From: JBCCSZ01 sp039199225
GTDB lineage: Bacteria > Bacteroidota > Bacteroidia > Chitinophagales > Saprospiraceae
Direction of reading: 5' to 3'
Assembly: GCA_039199225.1 (NCBI GenBank)
Contig: JBCCSZ010000288.1
Coordinates: 1 to 10,126, forward strand
Length of the DNA stretch: 10,126 nucleotides
A program made the translations under genes and the position numbers. Shown here in pieces: positions 8,606 through 10,126 of this stretch. The notes under the pieces were generated by a model that did no database searches, was not told the DNA's origin, and worked only from the letters and a program-made list of their open reading frames with translations. How positions within the stretch are numbered: position 1 is the stretch's first letter; the number at the start of each line of letters is the position of its first letter.

Positions 8606-9169
8606 TTAATCGTATTTGTAACCGGTGCCGCGGTCTGCTTCGATCTGGACACCCAGCCCAAGCACGATCCGGTTGACGAAATTGAAATAGGCGATGACGA
8701 GGGTAGCGTCGAGCAGCCCTTGGTCTGGCAGGCCGGTCTGTCGGATTTTTTCGAGTAGGGCTTCTTGGCCTTCAAATGCTGGCTGAATCGTCAAATGTTT
8801 GGCCAGGTCGCACAGTAGGCGATCCCGTTCGGACAATTCCAATTGGTTGTAGTCCCTGCCGAGTTGTTCGACCTTCTGTTCGTCTTTCCAAAAGTGCAGT
8901 AAAGCCTCTGCATGGTGGCGGATGCAGTAAGGGCATTGATTGCTTTGAGAGACCACAACAGCCATCATTTCTCTTTGGTAGCGACGCAGAGGACTTTTGC
9001 CAAACATCACCTTCATGTAGAGGTCCATGTGGGCCACGATGGTCTCTGGATTGAGGCTTTGAATTTTGTGTACTTCGGCAAGTTTTCCTCTTTTTTCGAC
9101 CAGATCGTCGTAGATTTCCCGAAGTCGACCTTCAGCATCTTCGTGCTGAATAACCTTGATAAAGGACAT
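8606..9169 (-). CDS. AhpD-like (carboxymuconolactone decarboxylase family) peroxidase-related protein
   Basis: A 187-residue all-helical protein of the AhpD/CMD superfamily. The diagnostic motif is E67 followed by SQSNQCPYCIRHH (74-86), giving a redox CxxC pair (C79, C82) and H86. This is the proton-relay arrangement of AhpD-type disulfide reductases and the uncharacterised 'peroxidase-related enzyme' group. The extra N-terminal segment and length near 190 fit the latter group better than classic AhpD. It probably uses the thiol pair in peroxide defence or disulfide exchange in the cytoplasm; the partner is unknown and no AhpC lies nearby. The frame is open to a TTG at 9190, but the ATG at 9169 gives the usual MSFIKVI start. 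It heads a two-gene unit with the GDPD gene and is divergent from the YfhO gene with about 87 bp between the starts. Confidence 0.87.
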   Translation of the reverse strand: MSFIKVIQHEDAEGRLREIYDDLVEKRGKLAEVHKIQSLNPETIVAHMDLYMKVMFGKSPLRRYQREMMAVVVSQSNQCPYCIRHHAEALLHFWKDEQKVEQLGRDYNQLELSERDRLLCDLAKHLTIQPAFEGQEALLEKIRQTGLPDQGLLDATLVIAYFNFVNRIVLGLGVQIEADRGTGYKYD

Positions 9170-9201
9170 AGGATAGGAGGCTTGTATCAATTTTTTTTAT
9201 C

Positions 9202-9229
9202 AAGCGTAAAAATAATGGAAAAAGCGTAA
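9202..9229. promoter_or_regulatory. Direct repeat AAGCGTAA x2 in the divergent promoter region
   Basis: AAGCGTAA occurs at 9202-9209 and again at 9222-9229, exactly 20 bp apart (about two helical turns), between the divergent AhpD-like and YfhO genes. The spacing would place two protein contacts on the same face of the DNA. On the minus strand the first copy also makes TACGCTTG, a one-mismatch TAnnTTTG -7 element for the AhpD/GDPD unit. Confidence 0.35.
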
Positions 9230-9234
9230 CTTCG
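9227..9234 (+). promoter_or_regulatory. Candidate -7 promoter element for the YfhO-family gene
   Basis: TAACTTCG matches the Bacteroidota -7 consensus TAnnTTTG at seven of eight positions. It lies 22 bp before the ATG at 9257, leaving a short, A-rich leader as is common in this phylum. No clear TTTG-type -33 element is visible about 19-21 bp upstream, so support is partial. Confidence 0.35.
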
Positions 9235-9256
9235 CCTCTCTTTAAATGAATTTAAT

Positions 9257-10126
9257 ATGATCAAGCATCCGATTGTTCGACAGCTTTTACCACATGCTGC
9301 TTCCATCGTAATCTTTCTGCTCGTCGCTGCCATTTATTTCTATCCACAGCTTCAGGGAATGGAGTTACAGGCGGGAGATATTGTTTCTTTCAAGGGCATG
9401 TCTCACGAATTGAAGGAGCATCAGGAGAAAACAGGCGAGGTCTCCCTTTGGACCAATGCCATGTTTGGTGGAATGCCGGCCTATCAGATTAGCGTGCCTT
9501 ACAAAAAGAACCTGATGCGCTATGTCGAGCAGGTGACCCACTTGTTTATGTTGCGCCCGATAGGTTATGCGATCTGTCTGATGATTGGTTTTTACCTGAT
9601 GCTGATCTTGTTTGGTGTCAATCAATGGTTGAGTTTGATAGGGGCCGTTACCTTTGGACTGACTTCCAACACCCTCATTTTGATGGAAGCCGGCCACATG
9701 ACCAAAGTGCGGTCCATTGCCTTTTGGGGTATCCTGCTGGTGGGTGTGGTGCGCGCTTATCAAGGAAAGTTTCTGTCAGGAGGAGTGCTGTTCTCCCTTG
9801 GGCTGGCCTTGGGATTACTGGCCAACCACGTACAGATGACTTACTATTTTTTCCTGGTCATGGGCATATTTGTGGTTATGAAACTGGTGGAGGCCATTCA
9901 AACCAAGCAGTTGCCGACTTTTGCCAAGGCATCTGGTGTCCTGTTGGTTGGACTGGTATTGGCTCTTGGAACATCTACCAGTAATCTTTGGTCGACCTAT
10001 GTCTATTCAAAAGATACCATGCGCGGCGATCCCATCTTAAAACTGGAAGGGGATGCCAAGCCGAGTAGTAGTTCGGAAGTTTCTGGTTTGGACTGGGACT
10101 ATGCCATGATGTGGAGTAATGGTTGG
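9257..10126 (+). CDS. YfhO-family polytopic membrane protein, N-terminal part (runs off right edge)
   Basis: The ATG at 9257 opens 290 codons that continue past the window. One membrane helix (about 14-32) is followed by an extracytoplasmic loop with LQAGDIVSFKGM (D41) and LWTNAMFGGMPAYQIS (64-79). Then come about six more helices near 102-120, 124-141, 152-167, 174-190, 193-212 and 224-242, with EAGHMTK (144-150) and ANHVQMTYY (189-197) at their ends. This layout and these motifs are those of Bacteroidota YfhO proteins, distant relatives of GT-C glycosyltransferases in which an acidic residue after the first helix is catalytic. Bacillus YfhO is tied to lipoteichoic-acid glycosylation; Bacteroidota have no such polymer, so the substrate here is unknown. 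Full members are usually about 800 residues, so roughly the first third is present. It is probably transcribed from the candidate promoter at 9227. Confidence 0.9.
   Translation, partial: MIKHPIVRQLLPHAASIVIFLLVAAIYFYPQLQGMELQAGDIVSFKGMSHELKEHQEKTGEVSLWTNAMFGGMPAYQISVPYKKNLMRYVEQVTHLFMLRPIGYAICLMIGFYLMLILFGVNQWLSLIGAVTFGLTSNTLILMEAGHMTKVRSIAFWGILLVGVVRAYQGKFLSGGVLFSLGLALGLLANHVQMTYYFFLVMGIFVVMKLVEAIQTKQLPTFAKASGVLLVGLVLALGTSTSNLWSTYVYSKDTMRGDPILKLEGDAKPSSSSEVSGLDWDYAMMWSNGW

Noticed and set aside
9365..9763. 132-codon minus-strand frame rich in His and Gln
   Set aside because: It is antisense to the YfhO coding sequence, whose membrane helices and family motifs are unmistakable.

Overview
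The window looks like chromosomal DNA of a Bacteroidota bacterium, most likely from the Saprospiria (Lewinella/Haliscomenobacter-like). The reasons are: a two-component-regulator-propeller sensor, an ECF sigma factor next to a large membrane-anchored partner, a GH3/beta-lactamase fusion lipoprotein, a YfhO-type membrane protein, A-rich leaders with few Shine-Dalgarno sites, and one promoter candidate of the TAnnTTTG type. The lineage is inferred from gene content, not from a marker gene. I see no rRNA, tRNA, CRISPR array, transposase or integrase.

Layout, left to right. (1) 1-540, minus: N-terminal part of a secreted propeller sensor that runs off the left edge. (2) 541-1055: about 515 bp without a convincing gene. 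It holds a clear plus-strand intrinsic terminator with no gene in front of it and, next to the following gene, a repeat resembling a gene-cassette boundary. (3) 1056-1589, minus: an AT-rich, stand-alone GNAT acetyltransferase. It sits only 25 bp beyond the T-tract of the terminator that closes the next operon, so it looks like acquired cargo. (4) 1708-4119, minus: a two-gene operon of an ECF sigma factor and a 594-residue single-pass membrane protein that is probably its anti-sigma partner or sensor, closed by a strong terminator at 1615-1645. (5) 4120-4819: a long divergent intergenic region with a 53-nt near-perfect hairpin, a second hairpin, a 12-bp palindrome and short upstream ORFs. (6) 4820-7678, plus: a 952-residue lipoprotein with a GH3-like region that lacks the expected catalytic residues, fused to an intact-looking serine beta-lactamase/PBP-like domain. 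(7) 7673-9169, minus: an AhpD-like protein followed after 9 nt by a glycerophosphodiester phosphodiesterase lipoprotein. Their transcription converges on gene 6, and the two stop codons lie within a 6-bp overlap. (8) 9257 to the right edge, plus: the first 290 residues of a YfhO-family polytopic membrane protein.

The theme is the cell envelope: a sensor, a sigma/anti-sigma switch facing the periplasm, a lipoprotein that may bind or trim peptidoglycan, and a phospholipid headgroup hydrolase. The points most worth checking are the GH3 pseudo-enzyme fusion, the cassette-like GNAT island behind a terminator, and the structured 700-bp region between the sigma operon and the fusion lipoprotein.
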